Notes: a model not told the origin generated them from the letters alone. Positions 1 to 5,830 are shown, counted from the first letter of the stretch. The stretch: 6,271 bases of DNA from an uncultured Collinsella sp. (GCA_902464175.1 CABQHZ010000099.1:1-6271); one strand, 5' to 3'. Program-made: numbers and translations.

Positions 1-1345
1 CCTTCGTCAGCGAGGTGAGCTTTTTGCTCAGCGACGTGTCCGTCTTGACCAGGTCGCTGAGTGTCACGATCTTGTAGCCGTCGGCGACAAGGCCGTCGAT
101 GATCTGCGGCAGCGCCTCGAGCGTCTGCTCGGCGCATTCGTCTCTATCGGTGAGCAGCACGATATTGCCCGGCGTCACCGAATCGAGCACCGTCGAGACC
201 TGCTCGTCGGCACCGTTGAGCAGCCAGTCGCCCGAGTCAATATTCCACGAAACCACGGCGGAAACCAGGTCCATCGCATCAATCCAGTTTTGCTCGTCAA
301 AGGCAGCGTAGGGAGCACGCAGCAGCATCGTCTTCACGCCGGTCGCCGACTTAATCGCATCGACGCCTTTCGTGATCTGCTCGCGTACCGCTTCACGGTC
401 CTGACCCTTGAGCGAATCGTCGCTATAGCTGTTGGATCCGATCTCGCACCCGGCATCGACAATCGCCTTGGCCGTGGCAGGCGAGGCCTCGGCCGCATCG
501 CCCGAAAGGAAGAACGTCGCGGTGACGCCCTTTTCCTTGAGCACCTGCAAGATCTGTTTGGTGGCGCCGCTCGGACCCTCGTCAAACGTCAGCGCCACGT
601 ACTTTTCGTTGCCCTTGGGCGCCACGCTCGCGCACGCAACGACGCAATCGGTGGCGGGCACGACCTCGCCGCGGTCTTGCGTCTTGCCCGACTGCTCACC
701 AACCCACACCTCGGAGCGGCCCTGGACACCCCACGTCTGCACATACTCGATAGCGCCCGTGCCCTCGACCTTGAGCTTGGGCTCGATAACCGTAGCCTGA
801 ACCTCGTGCTTCTCGTAGGTGTTACGGCCATCCTTGACCGTCACCTTCTCGCCGCCCTCAAGTTCGCGGCTATCCCATTTGCCCTGTTTTATGCGCTTGC
901 CGTCCACCTTAACCGACAGCTTTTCGCCGCCATGGCGCTTGAGCACGCTGTCATCGACGGCCAGCAGGTCGCCTGCGTCGTAGGTATCGGTCAACTCCTG
1001 GTCGTCGATGAGATTCTGCAGCGTAGAGCCCACGCGCACCGCGGTCTTTTGCCCGTTGAGTTCCACGTCCACGCTGCGGTTGACGTAGCCCACGACGGCA
1101 GCGATAAACAGCACGAGCGCACAGCCCACGGCAATGAGCGCATAGGGCAGACGGGACGGTCGGCGCGGCGAGCGCCCGTTGCCGATGCGCGCGCTGCGGT
1201 CGCTAAACCCGCGGCTATGGTTGAGGTACATCGCGCCGGGCTTACGGCGGCGACGGCGCTGACCGCTGGGCAGCTGCCCCAGGTCGCGGCGCGCCGTCGG
1301 ACGCGCACCCGAACGCCCGTTTAAGTTGGATCCGTTTTGGCGCAT
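1..1345 (-). CDS. Membrane-anchored polysaccharide deacetylase-like (NodB-fold) protein with degenerate active site; 3' end outside window
   Basis: 448 codons are visible from ATG at 1345 to the window edge, with no stop, so the C-terminus is missing. The start is backed by a strong ribosome site (GGGGGAGG, 1351-1358). Residues 1-66 are an Arg/Gly/Ser-rich cytoplasmic tail. Residues 67-88 form one membrane helix. Residues ~92-250 are an extracellular module beginning VDVELNGQKTAVRVGSTLQN, which recalls the small ubiquitin-like/DUF348 modules of actinobacterial wall proteins (weak inference). From ~250 on there is a NodB homology domain: TFDEGPS (D255, E256), IGSNSYSDD (N305, D309), LRAPY (R343, Y346), SWNIDSGDW (W367-W374) and IVLLTD (T399). 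Functional family members remove acetyl groups from peptidoglycan or other N-acetylglucosamine polymers using a metal held by Asp-His-His. Here the second Asp is Glu, both motif-2 histidines are Asn and Asp, and the motif-5 His is Thr. The fold assignment is firm; deacetylase activity is doubtful. It is the last visible gene of the YtxH/PRC unit, behind a hairpin. Confidence 0.9.
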   Translation of the reverse strand, partial: MRQNGSNLNGRSGARPTARRDLGQLPSGQRRRRRKPGAMYLNHSRGFSDRSARIGNGRSPRRPSRLPYALIAVGCALVLFIAAVVGYVNRSVDVELNGQKTAVRVGSTLQNLIDDQELTDTYDAGDLLAVDDSVLKRHGGEKLSVKVDGKRIKQGKWDSRELEGGEKVTVKDGRNTYEKHEVQATVIEPKLKVEGTGAIEYVQTWGVQGRSEVWVGEQSGKTQDRGEVVPATDCVVACASVAPKGNEKYVALTFDEGPSGATKQILQVLKEKGVTATFFLSGDAAEASPATAKAIVDAGCEIGSNSYSDDSLKGQDREAVREQITKGVDAIKSATGVKTMLLRAPYAAFDEQNWIDAMDLVSAVVSWNIDSGDWLLNGADEQVSTVLDSVTPGNIVLLTDRDECAEQTLEALPQIIDGLVADGYKIVTLSDLVKTDTSLSKKLTSLTK

Positions 1346-1366
1346 GTGCCCTCCCCCATAAACACA

Positions 1367-1396
1367 GCAAGCCGGAGCAACAGGTCTCCGGCTTGC
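1367..1396 (-). terminator. Perfect 11-bp inverted repeat between PRC-barrel gene and deacetylase-like gene
   Basis: The arms GCAAGCCGGAG (1367-1377) and CTCCGGCTTGC (1386-1396) are exact reverse complements around an 8-base loop. On the minus strand the hairpin lies 21 bases after the PRC-barrel stop and is followed by TGTGTTTATGGGG, a poor U-tract. It ends only 21 bases before the ATG of the deacetylase-like gene, which leaves no room for a promoter between them. It is therefore best read as a partial terminator or attenuator that lowers expression of the distal gene, or as an mRNA-stabilising hairpin at the 3' end of the PRC-barrel message. Confidence 0.55.
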
Positions 1397-1417
1397 CTCC
1401 CATCATTTGGTACGTCG

Positions 1418-2173
1418 CTATTTTGTAGCTTTTGACGAGCCTCCGCTCGCCTTTTGGTATTCGTCCTTAAAGGCCTTGAACATACCGCGCGTCTTGCCGA
1501 GCTGCTTGCCCAGTGCGCGACTGCCTTTGTCCACGGCGACCGATCCCTTGTCGTCGAGCACCTTGGCGCCCTTTTTGACCTTGTCGCCCACCACGACGCT
1601 GGCCTCGGCGGCCTTGGCGGCCGCACCGCCCGAATACCCGAGCGCCTTGACCTCGTCCGAGACGACCATCGCGCCGTTCTCGTAGCCGCGTAGCATCGTC
1701 GGCGGCACCTGCGTGTCACCAACCAAAACACTCGAAGCAGCACCGGCGGTCACATAGAATGCCTGCACGATGCCCGAGCGCGGCTTGAACTCAACGTCCG
1801 AGCAATAGCCCACGACGTCGCCCGATTCCGTGCGCACGTCCATACCGACCCAGATGATGCAATCGTCCAGGTTGATGTCGAGGCGCTTGGCAGCGGCGGC
1901 ATCGTACGTGTCCTTGACGTCATCGACCGCAATGGCGCCCTCGTAGACACCAATGGCGTCGAGCGCTACGAATCGGTCGGGACGCTCGATCATGCCCGCG
2001 ATATCGGACTGGCGGACCATAAAGCCGACCACACGCGTACCGCCCGGGGTAAAGACCGGAAAGTGAATCTTTCCGAGCTTTTTAGGGCTGCGCGGTGTGC
2101 CGTCCTTTTTGGTGCGCTTGTCCTCGGTAGGCTTGCGATAGATCTTGGCGCCGACAAAATCCCCAGCGCGCAT
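1418..2173 (-). CDS. PRC-barrel domain protein
   Basis: 251 residues, ATG at 2173, TAG at 1418-1420. Residues ~1-90 and ~105-175 look like two PRC-barrel halves: short beta-rich stretches with glycine turns such as GTRVVGFMVRQSDI and SGDVVGYCSDVEF, the second being the clearer. PRC barrels are small beta domains found in RNA-processing factors (RimM), photosynthetic reaction-centre H subunits and many uncharacterised bacterial proteins, where they bind partners rather than catalyse. There is no signal peptide or membrane helix, so the protein should be cytoplasmic. Residues ~180-251 form an Ala/Lys-rich, basic, probably flexible or helical tail. The ATG overlaps the TAA of the upstream YtxH-type gene by one base (TAATG), and a CGAGG ribosome site lies inside that gene's last codons. 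This points to translational coupling and a shared role with the membrane protein. The exact function is unknown. Confidence 0.85.
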   Translation of the reverse strand: MRAGDFVGAKIYRKPTEDKRTKKDGTPRSPKKLGKIHFPVFTPGGTRVVGFMVRQSDIAGMIERPDRFVALDAIGVYEGAIAVDDVKDTYDAAAAKRLDINLDDCIIWVGMDVRTESGDVVGYCSDVEFKPRSGIVQAFYVTAGAASSVLVGDTQVPPTMLRGYENGAMVVSDEVKALGYSGGAAAKAAEASVVVGDKVKKGAKVLDDKGSVAVDKGSRALGKQLGKTRGMFKAFKDEYQKASGGSSKATK

Positions 2174-2562
2174 TATGCCTCGGTCGAGGGCTCCGCAGCC
2201 TCGGTATCAGCCTCGACGGCGTTCTCGACCACGACGTCGGCGGCAGGCGTCACGTTGCCGCCCGAAATGGCGTCGTTGAGCTGCTCGCGCAGCTGGTCCA
2301 TGCGCTCGCGGGCCAGGTCGACCTTGGCGCGCAGGTCGTCGGTCTTGGCGTCGACCATCGGGCCAAAGTCGTTGACCGCGGCGCGGGCCTCCTCGGCGCT
2401 GTGCTCGTAGGTGTCGCGCATATTGTCCCAGGCGTCGTTGGCGATATCGGCAGCCATGGCGCGGGTCTCGGCGCCCGAGCGCGGGGCCAGAGCAACACCG
2501 ATAATAGCGCCGGCAGCGGCACCAAAAAGTGCGCCGGAGACAAAGCTGAAAGTCTTACCCAT
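2173..2562 (-). CDS. YtxH-domain small membrane protein
   Basis: 129 residues with the start taken at ATG 2562 (MGKTFSF...). Residues ~5-26 form a glycine/alanine-rich membrane helix (SGALFGAAAGAIIGVALAP) followed by the APRSG junction typical of YtxH proteins, which usually read APxSGxETR; here it continues AETR. Residues ~40-100 are a charged, heptad-like helix (ARAAVNDFG, KVDLARERMDQLREQL), probably a cytoplasmic coiled coil. The tail is acidic (E/D/A/T). YtxH proteins are associated with general stress responses in Bacillus, but their biochemical role is not settled. An AGGAG at 2573-2577 serves either this ATG (10-base gap) or an in-frame ATG two codons earlier at 2568 (4-base gap); this choice does not affect the domain. 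Longer starts up to 2634 are rejected because they would read through the promoter. It is the first gene of its unit and overlaps the PRC-barrel gene. Confidence 0.87.
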   Translation of the reverse strand: MGKTFSFVSGALFGAAAGAIIGVALAPRSGAETRAMAADIANDAWDNMRDTYEHSAEEARAAVNDFGPMVDAKTDDLRAKVDLARERMDQLREQLNDAISGGNVTPAADVVVENAVEADTEAAEPSTEA

Positions 2563-2579
2563 GATCATTCCTCTCCTGC

Positions 2580-2595
2580 GGGCACGTCGGTGCCC
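2580..2595 (-). promoter_or_regulatory. GC-rich hairpin in the 5' leader of the YtxH mRNA
   Basis: GGGCAC (2590-2595 read on the minus strand) and GTGCCC (2580-2585) form a perfect 6-bp stem with a 4-base loop. It lies between the predicted transcription start (~2607) and the AGGAG at 2573-2577, only two bases from the ribosome site. It could protect the 5' end or modulate ribosome access. Whether it has a regulatory role is inference. Confidence 0.4.
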
Positions 2596-2613
2596 ACCGT
2601 TTGAATGCTGTCC

Positions 2614-2619
2614 ATTATA
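2614..2619 (-). promoter_or_regulatory. -10 box of the YtxH/PRC-barrel promoter
   Basis: A perfect TATAAT read on the minus strand lies 52 bases upstream of the chosen YtxH ATG. No good -35 is seen at 16-18 bases (AGCGGC or GCGGCA), and there is no TG extension. The promoter therefore either depends on an activator or uses another sigma factor. A start near 2607 would give a leader of about 45 bases. The position also fits the boundary between this unit and the gene ending at 2699. Confidence 0.5.
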
Positions 2620-2698
2620 CCCGCAGCGCATCACTTGCCGCTCCGCTCATCTGCGTACGGCAAAGGCGCAGGTACGTGATGGTGATAAACGCGTAGGC

Positions 2699-3532
2699 CT
2701 ACTCCTGAGGCATAGCCGGCATGGTCACCGTGGCACCCGGGTCCTCGCCGGAGCCGTCCACGAGCGGCAGGCCGCCCTCATGCGCAGGTCCTGCCGGAAC
2801 CGTCGCCGCACCGCCAAAGACGGCAGCGGAGGCCTCGTGGTTCTCGGCAACCGCGCCCTCGGTATCAATCGCCACCTGGGGTTCGTCGTCAAAGTTGGGG
2901 ACGCCCTGGGGCTCGGTGGGAACGAGCTCGGCGGTCGCATCGGCAACGGGCTCGGCGTCGACCGGCACATCGCCCTCGTCAGCACCCTCGTCCTCGGCAG
3001 CATCTTCGCCGTTCGCAGCGGCGACGGCCTCGTGAGGATCCTTGCCCTCGGCCTCGGCGCGCATGCCCAGCACCAGGTTGCGCAGGCCCGCGACCGTGCC
3101 TTCCACGTCGGGGGCAGGCTGGTCGGCGTGCAGGTACGCCCAGTCCATCATAAAGGTGGCCGACGACAGCGCACCGATGGCCAGTGCGTCGTCGGGGCAC
3201 GAAAGCTCGACCTCAAAGACACGCTCGTCATGCTCGCTTACGCGCGTGCGGCCGCACGAGATGCTACCGGCAAGACCGGTCTCGTTCATGAGCTCGACCG
3301 TCACGTGCTCCAGCAGGTGGCAAAGCTCGGTCTGGCCCATGCAGTCCTGGAACTCGCGACCCGAATCGCCCAGGCACAGGTGCTTGGCAATCGCGGGCAC
3401 CAGGTAGTACACGCGCGCCGTGGCCTCGATATCCTCCGAGGTCATGAGCGGCATGCCGGGGTTCACCAGCACGTGCGCGCAGATCTTGTCCTCGCTGACG
3501 GTGACCTTAAGGATGTTGAACAGGCCTGCCAT
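2699..3532 (-). CDS. Stand-alone cyanophycin synthetase N-domain-like protein with acidic tail
   Basis: 277 residues, ATG at 3532 preceded by a GGGGAGAG ribosome site, TAG at 2699-2701. From memory of the family, residues ~40-125 follow the pattern of the N-terminal domain of cyanophycin synthetase CphA: LVPAI..HLC (44-53), a spaced Gly/Phe segment (GREF, 58-61), G66, H72-L-L-E75-H76-V-T-V-E80-L, then G86, GRTR (94-97) and a beta strand VFEVEL (105-110), ending in an Ala-rich helix. In CphA this domain precedes an ATP-grasp and a Mur-ligase-like domain; both are absent here. Some CphA N-domains are reported to carry a metal-dependent hydrolase site, and HxxEH is a plausible metal motif. Residues ~160-277 are Asp/Glu/Ala/Pro-rich and look disordered. 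There is no signal peptide or membrane helix. It starts 24 bp after the CNNM-type gene, so the two are probably co-transcribed. The homology call is by eye and the function unknown. Confidence 0.75.
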   Translation of the reverse strand: MAGLFNILKVTVSEDKICAHVLVNPGMPLMTSEDIEATARVYYLVPAIAKHLCLGDSGREFQDCMGQTELCHLLEHVTVELMNETGLAGSISCGRTRVSEHDERVFEVELSCPDDALAIGALSSATFMMDWAYLHADQPAPDVEGTVAGLRNLVLGMRAEAEGKDPHEAVAAANGEDAAEDEGADEGDVPVDAEPVADATAELVPTEPQGVPNFDDEPQVAIDTEGAVAENHEASAAVFGGAATVPAGPAHEGGLPLVDGSGEDPGATVTMPAMPQE

Positions 3533-3556
3533 AACTCTCCCCTACTCTTCCTTGTC

Positions 3557-4930
3557 CTACTCGTCGCCGTCGTGCGGATTCGCGGAACCCGCACCCGACG
3601 TCGTCGGCTCGTCTACCGAAGACTCGGAATCCTTCTTATCGGTTTCGGCCGGAGCGATCACGCGAATGAGCGAGATACGCTGGCCACGCATCGACTGCAC
3701 TTTAAACTTGTACCCCGCGACCTCAAACACCTCTCCGATGTCGGGCACCGAGTCGCAAAGCTCCAAAATCCAGCCGGCGATGGTCTCATAATCATCGCTT
3801 TCCTCAAGCGGCCAACCAAGCTCAATCGCGTCATCGCACGAAAAACGCCCATCAACGAGCCACTCGCGGCGCGAAAGGCGCGTGAGGTACTTGTTGTCGG
3901 GGTCGAACTCGTCCTCGATCTCGCCCACGATCTCCTCGACGATGTCCTCGATGGTGATGATGCCGGCCGTGCCGCCGTACTCATCCACGACGACCACGAT
4001 CTGGTCGTGCGAGGTCTGCATCTCGGACAGCAGCGGCAGGATGTCCTTGGTGTCGGGCACAAAGGTGGCGTCGCGCAAAAAGCCGGCGATGGGCTGGTCG
4101 CCCTTGCCGTCGAGCGCGGGCTGGATCAGGTCCTTGATGTGCGCGATGCCCGCGACGTTGTCGGGGTCCTCGTGATAGACGGGGATGCGGCTGAAGCCGG
4201 TCTGGCGCATGGTGGATAGCACGCTGGCGACCGTCTCGTCGTCCTCGCACATGGTGGTGTCCACGCGCGGCACCATGACCTCGCGGGCAACGGTGTCGCC
4301 CAGGTCAAAGATCTCGTGGATCATGCGCTTTTCCTCGTCGAGCAGGTCGTCCTGCTCCGAGACCATGTACTTGATCTCTTCTTCCGAGACGTTCTGACGG
4401 TCGTCGGCACTCTTGATACGCAAGATGCGGGCCAGGCCATCGGAGCAAGCGCCAGTCAGCCACACGAGCGGACGGGCGATCTTCTGGAACACGGAAAGCG
4501 GGCCCACGACCTGCTTGGACACGCCCTCGGCATTGGCCAGGCCGATGCGCTTGGGGACGAGCTCGCCGATCACGATGGACACGAAGGCGACCGCGACGGT
4601 GATGATGACCGGCGCCAGGCCGCGCGCGATGGCGGAAAGCGGCGCGATGCCAAAGCTCATGAGCCACGTGGCGAGCGGGTCGGACAGGCTCGTCGAGGCG
4701 ACGGCGGACGAGGCGAAGCCCACGAGCGTGATGGCGACCTGGATGGTGGCGAGCAGCTGGTCGGAGTCGGCGGCCAGCTTAATGGCACGCTCGGCGCGCT
4801 TGTCGCCTTCCTCGGCCTCATGCTCCAGCACGGCGCGCTTGGCCGTGGTGAGCGCCATCTCGGACATAGAGAAGTAGCCGTTGATGAGGGTCAAAACGAG
4901 GGTAGTGATAAGGGAGATGGTTATGTCCAT
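3557..4930 (-). CDS. CNNM/CorC-type (HlyC family) membrane protein with tandem CBS domains
   Basis: 457 residues, ATG at 4930, TAG at 3557-3559, a usual length for the family. Order: first helix (1-22) running into SMSEMAL with S23/E24; an acidic/basic amphipathic stretch; QVAITLVGFASS (64-75) in the second helix; a third helix (~106-121) ending in GELVPKR (122-128); a re-entrant/fourth helix (~143-170); an EEEIKYMV linker; a CBS pair (~215-335) with VMVPRVD (218-224), FSRIPVY (246-252) and DEYGGTAGIITIEDIVEEIVG; a CorC_HlyC domain (~350-430); and an acidic tail. CNNM/CorC proteins move or sense Mg2+ (Na+-coupled export in studied members), with ATP bound between the CBS domains. The common label 'hemolysin' is historical. 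The ribosome site is odd: GGAGG sits 15 bases from the ATG, and no better in-frame start exists before an upstream TGA. It lies between TrhA and the CphA-N-like gene on the same strand. Confidence 0.93.
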   Translation of the reverse strand: MDITISLITTLVLTLINGYFSMSEMALTTAKRAVLEHEAEEGDKRAERAIKLAADSDQLLATIQVAITLVGFASSAVASTSLSDPLATWLMSFGIAPLSAIARGLAPVIITVAVAFVSIVIGELVPKRIGLANAEGVSKQVVGPLSVFQKIARPLVWLTGACSDGLARILRIKSADDRQNVSEEEIKYMVSEQDDLLDEEKRMIHEIFDLGDTVAREVMVPRVDTTMCEDDETVASVLSTMRQTGFSRIPVYHEDPDNVAGIAHIKDLIQPALDGKGDQPIAGFLRDATFVPDTKDILPLLSEMQTSHDQIVVVVDEYGGTAGIITIEDIVEEIVGEIEDEFDPDNKYLTRLSRREWLVDGRFSCDDAIELGWPLEESDDYETIAGWILELCDSVPDIGEVFEVAGYKFKVQSMRGQRISLIRVIAPAETDKKDSESSVDEPTTSGAGSANPHDGDE

Positions 4931-4961
4931 CGGGAGTTTCTCGAACCTCCAAGATTCGGGA

Positions 4962-4985
4962 CGTCAGGTCAAAACGTTGATGACG
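4962..4985 (-). promoter_or_regulatory. Bulged hairpin in the gap between TrhA and the CNNM gene
   Basis: On the minus strand CGTCA-TCAA, a CGTT loop, TTGA, a two-base CC bulge and TGACG form a 9-bp stem. It lies in the 110-bp gap 4931-5040. No T-run follows, so it is not a standard intrinsic terminator. The rest of the gap holds GC-rich sequence (5000-5040) without a convincing promoter. The hairpin could be an mRNA processing or attenuation element if the two genes share a transcript. Confidence 0.3.
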
Positions 4986-5040
4986 GATACGGCAATTGCA
5001 CCGGCGCCCAAACGAGGACGCGGGCGCGCAGGCGCGGTCG

Positions 5041-5724
5041 CTAGATTACGAAGAGAATCACCGCCATGAACTGGAAGATGCTGCCGGCGAGCACCCACAA
5101 GTGGAAAACACTGTGCAGATAGCGCACGTTTTTGGCGATATAGAACGGCACGCCCACGGTGTAGCACACGCCGCCGACGGCGAGCAGGGCAAGTGCCACG
5201 GGGTTGAGCAGTGCCACAAGTTCGGGCAGCTTAAAAACAACGAGCCAGCCCATCAGCAGGTAGACCAGGCCACTTACCCAGTGCGGTTGACGCTCGCGCA
5301 TAAAGCACTCGAGGGCGATGCCGATAATGGCGATGGCCCATACGGCAAAGAACAGCGCAGGGCCGCCGTCGTTTGCGAGCGTGATGAGGCAAAACGGGGT
5401 ATAGCTGCCGGCTATGAGCAGGTAGATGCAGCTGTGGTCGATGATGCGGAACACGCGCTTGGCGCGCGCGGGTTGAATCGCATGGTAGAGCGTGGAGGCT
5501 AGGTACTCGAGGATGATGCTGACGCCATAGACAATTGCCGCGGCCATGTGGGCCGGGCCACCGCCGCGCAGGGCAGCGAATACGATCAGGAGCACCAGGC
5601 CCGCGATACCCAGCAGACAGCCGACACCATGGGTGACGGAGTTCATGATCTCCTCGCCCACCGTGTAGTGCGGAACGGCCGCGGCCTTGGGTCGCGGCTT
5701 GGAACTGTCGCTCGAATCGGACAT
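5041..5724 (-). CDS. trhA: Hemolysin III / TrhA family membrane protein (PAQR-type)
   Basis: 227 residues from ATG 5724, TAG at 5041-5043. After a short polar Ser/Asp/Lys-rich N-terminus the protein has about seven hydrophobic helices. It carries the family signature: E24/N28..TH32, S77-T-L-Y-H81, D96-H97 followed by SCIYLLIAGSYTPF, and near the end H204-x3-H208 (HSVFHLW). In the PAQR superfamily the first and last two histidines bind a metal inside the membrane, next to the Ser and Asp. Bacterial members have been linked to membrane lipid homeostasis; true haemolytic action is not expected here. A TTG start at 5742 is possible but less likely because it would bury the GGAGG at 5736-5740, which serves ATG 5724 at 11 bases. 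It is transcribed from its own extended -10 promoter, divergent from the hydrolase gene, with the CNNM gene downstream. Confidence 0.93.
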   Translation of the reverse strand: MSDSSDSSKPRPKAAAVPHYTVGEEIMNSVTHGVGCLLGIAGLVLLIVFAALRGGGPAHMAAAIVYGVSIILEYLASTLYHAIQPARAKRVFRIIDHSCIYLLIAGSYTPFCLITLANDGGPALFFAVWAIAIIGIALECFMRERQPHWVSGLVYLLMGWLVVFKLPELVALLNPVALALLAVGGVCYTVGVPFYIAKNVRYLHSVFHLWVLAGSIFQFMAVILFVI

Positions 5725-5759
5725 GCCGGTTACATCCTCCAACGTAAAGAGTTCTCAAC

Positions 5760-5789
5760 ACTATATCAAAGCGTCTGGGTACGTGCGAA
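5760..5789 (-). promoter_or_regulatory. Extended -10 promoter for the TrhA gene
   Basis: On the minus strand TGATATAGT (5760-5768) is a TGnTATAAT-like extended -10 with one mismatch. TTCGCA (5784-5789) sits at an 18-base spacing as a weak -35 (4 of 6 bases). A start near 5753 would give a leader of about 29 bases before ATG 5724. Confidence 0.5.
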
Positions 5790-5797
5790 ATTTGCAC
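5783..5797. promoter_or_regulatory. Palindrome GTGCGAAATTTGCAC over the TrhA -35 region
   Basis: This 15-base dyad pairs at every position apart from one G-T pair around a central A. It covers the weak -35 of the TrhA promoter and is framed by two ACGTG copies and by GGGT/ACCC (5777-5809). Position and symmetry suggest a repressor or activator site; the regulator is unknown. Confidence 0.4.
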
Positions 5798-5830
5798 CAT
5801 ACGTGACCCTTTGTTTACCCATTCTTTGCT

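Noticed and set aside
290..1324. 344-codon open frame on the plus strand
   Set aside because: It is antisense to the deacetylase-like gene, which has a recognisable fold and a strong ribosome site. Its translation is Arg/Ala/His/Leu-rich with no domain, as expected for the complement of a GC-rich gene.
2563..2634. N-terminal extension of the YtxH-type protein to ATG 2634
   Set aside because: It would place the consensus TATAAT and the leader hairpin inside the coding region. The ATG at 2562 or 2568 has an AGGAG and begins the conserved family sequence.
2693..2702. Ten-base palindrome GTAGGCCTAC at the stop of the CphA-N-like gene
   Set aside because: It is too short for a terminator and has no loop or T-run. 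Nearby 5-bp stems at 2651-2676 also lack a T-run, so I see no convincing terminator for this gene.
2411..4219. 602-codon open frame on the plus strand
   Set aside because: It runs antisense across three genes, including the firmly identified CNNM-type gene. It lacks a ribosome site and any domain, and its length is explained by high GC and third-position bias.
4316..5044. 242-codon open frame on the plus strand
   Set aside because: It lies opposite the start of the CNNM-type gene, with His/Gly/Asp/Arg-rich low-complexity translation and no family resemblance.
5730..5735. Start-stop mini-ORF (ATG TAA) in the TrhA leader on the minus strand
   Set aside because: It touches the GGAGG with no spacing, so initiation there is unlikely.
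5725..5742. TTG start for TrhA at 5742
   Set aside because: The GGAGG needed for ATG 5724 would fall inside the coding region, and no ribosome site is seen for the TTG. The extra six residues add nothing recognisable.
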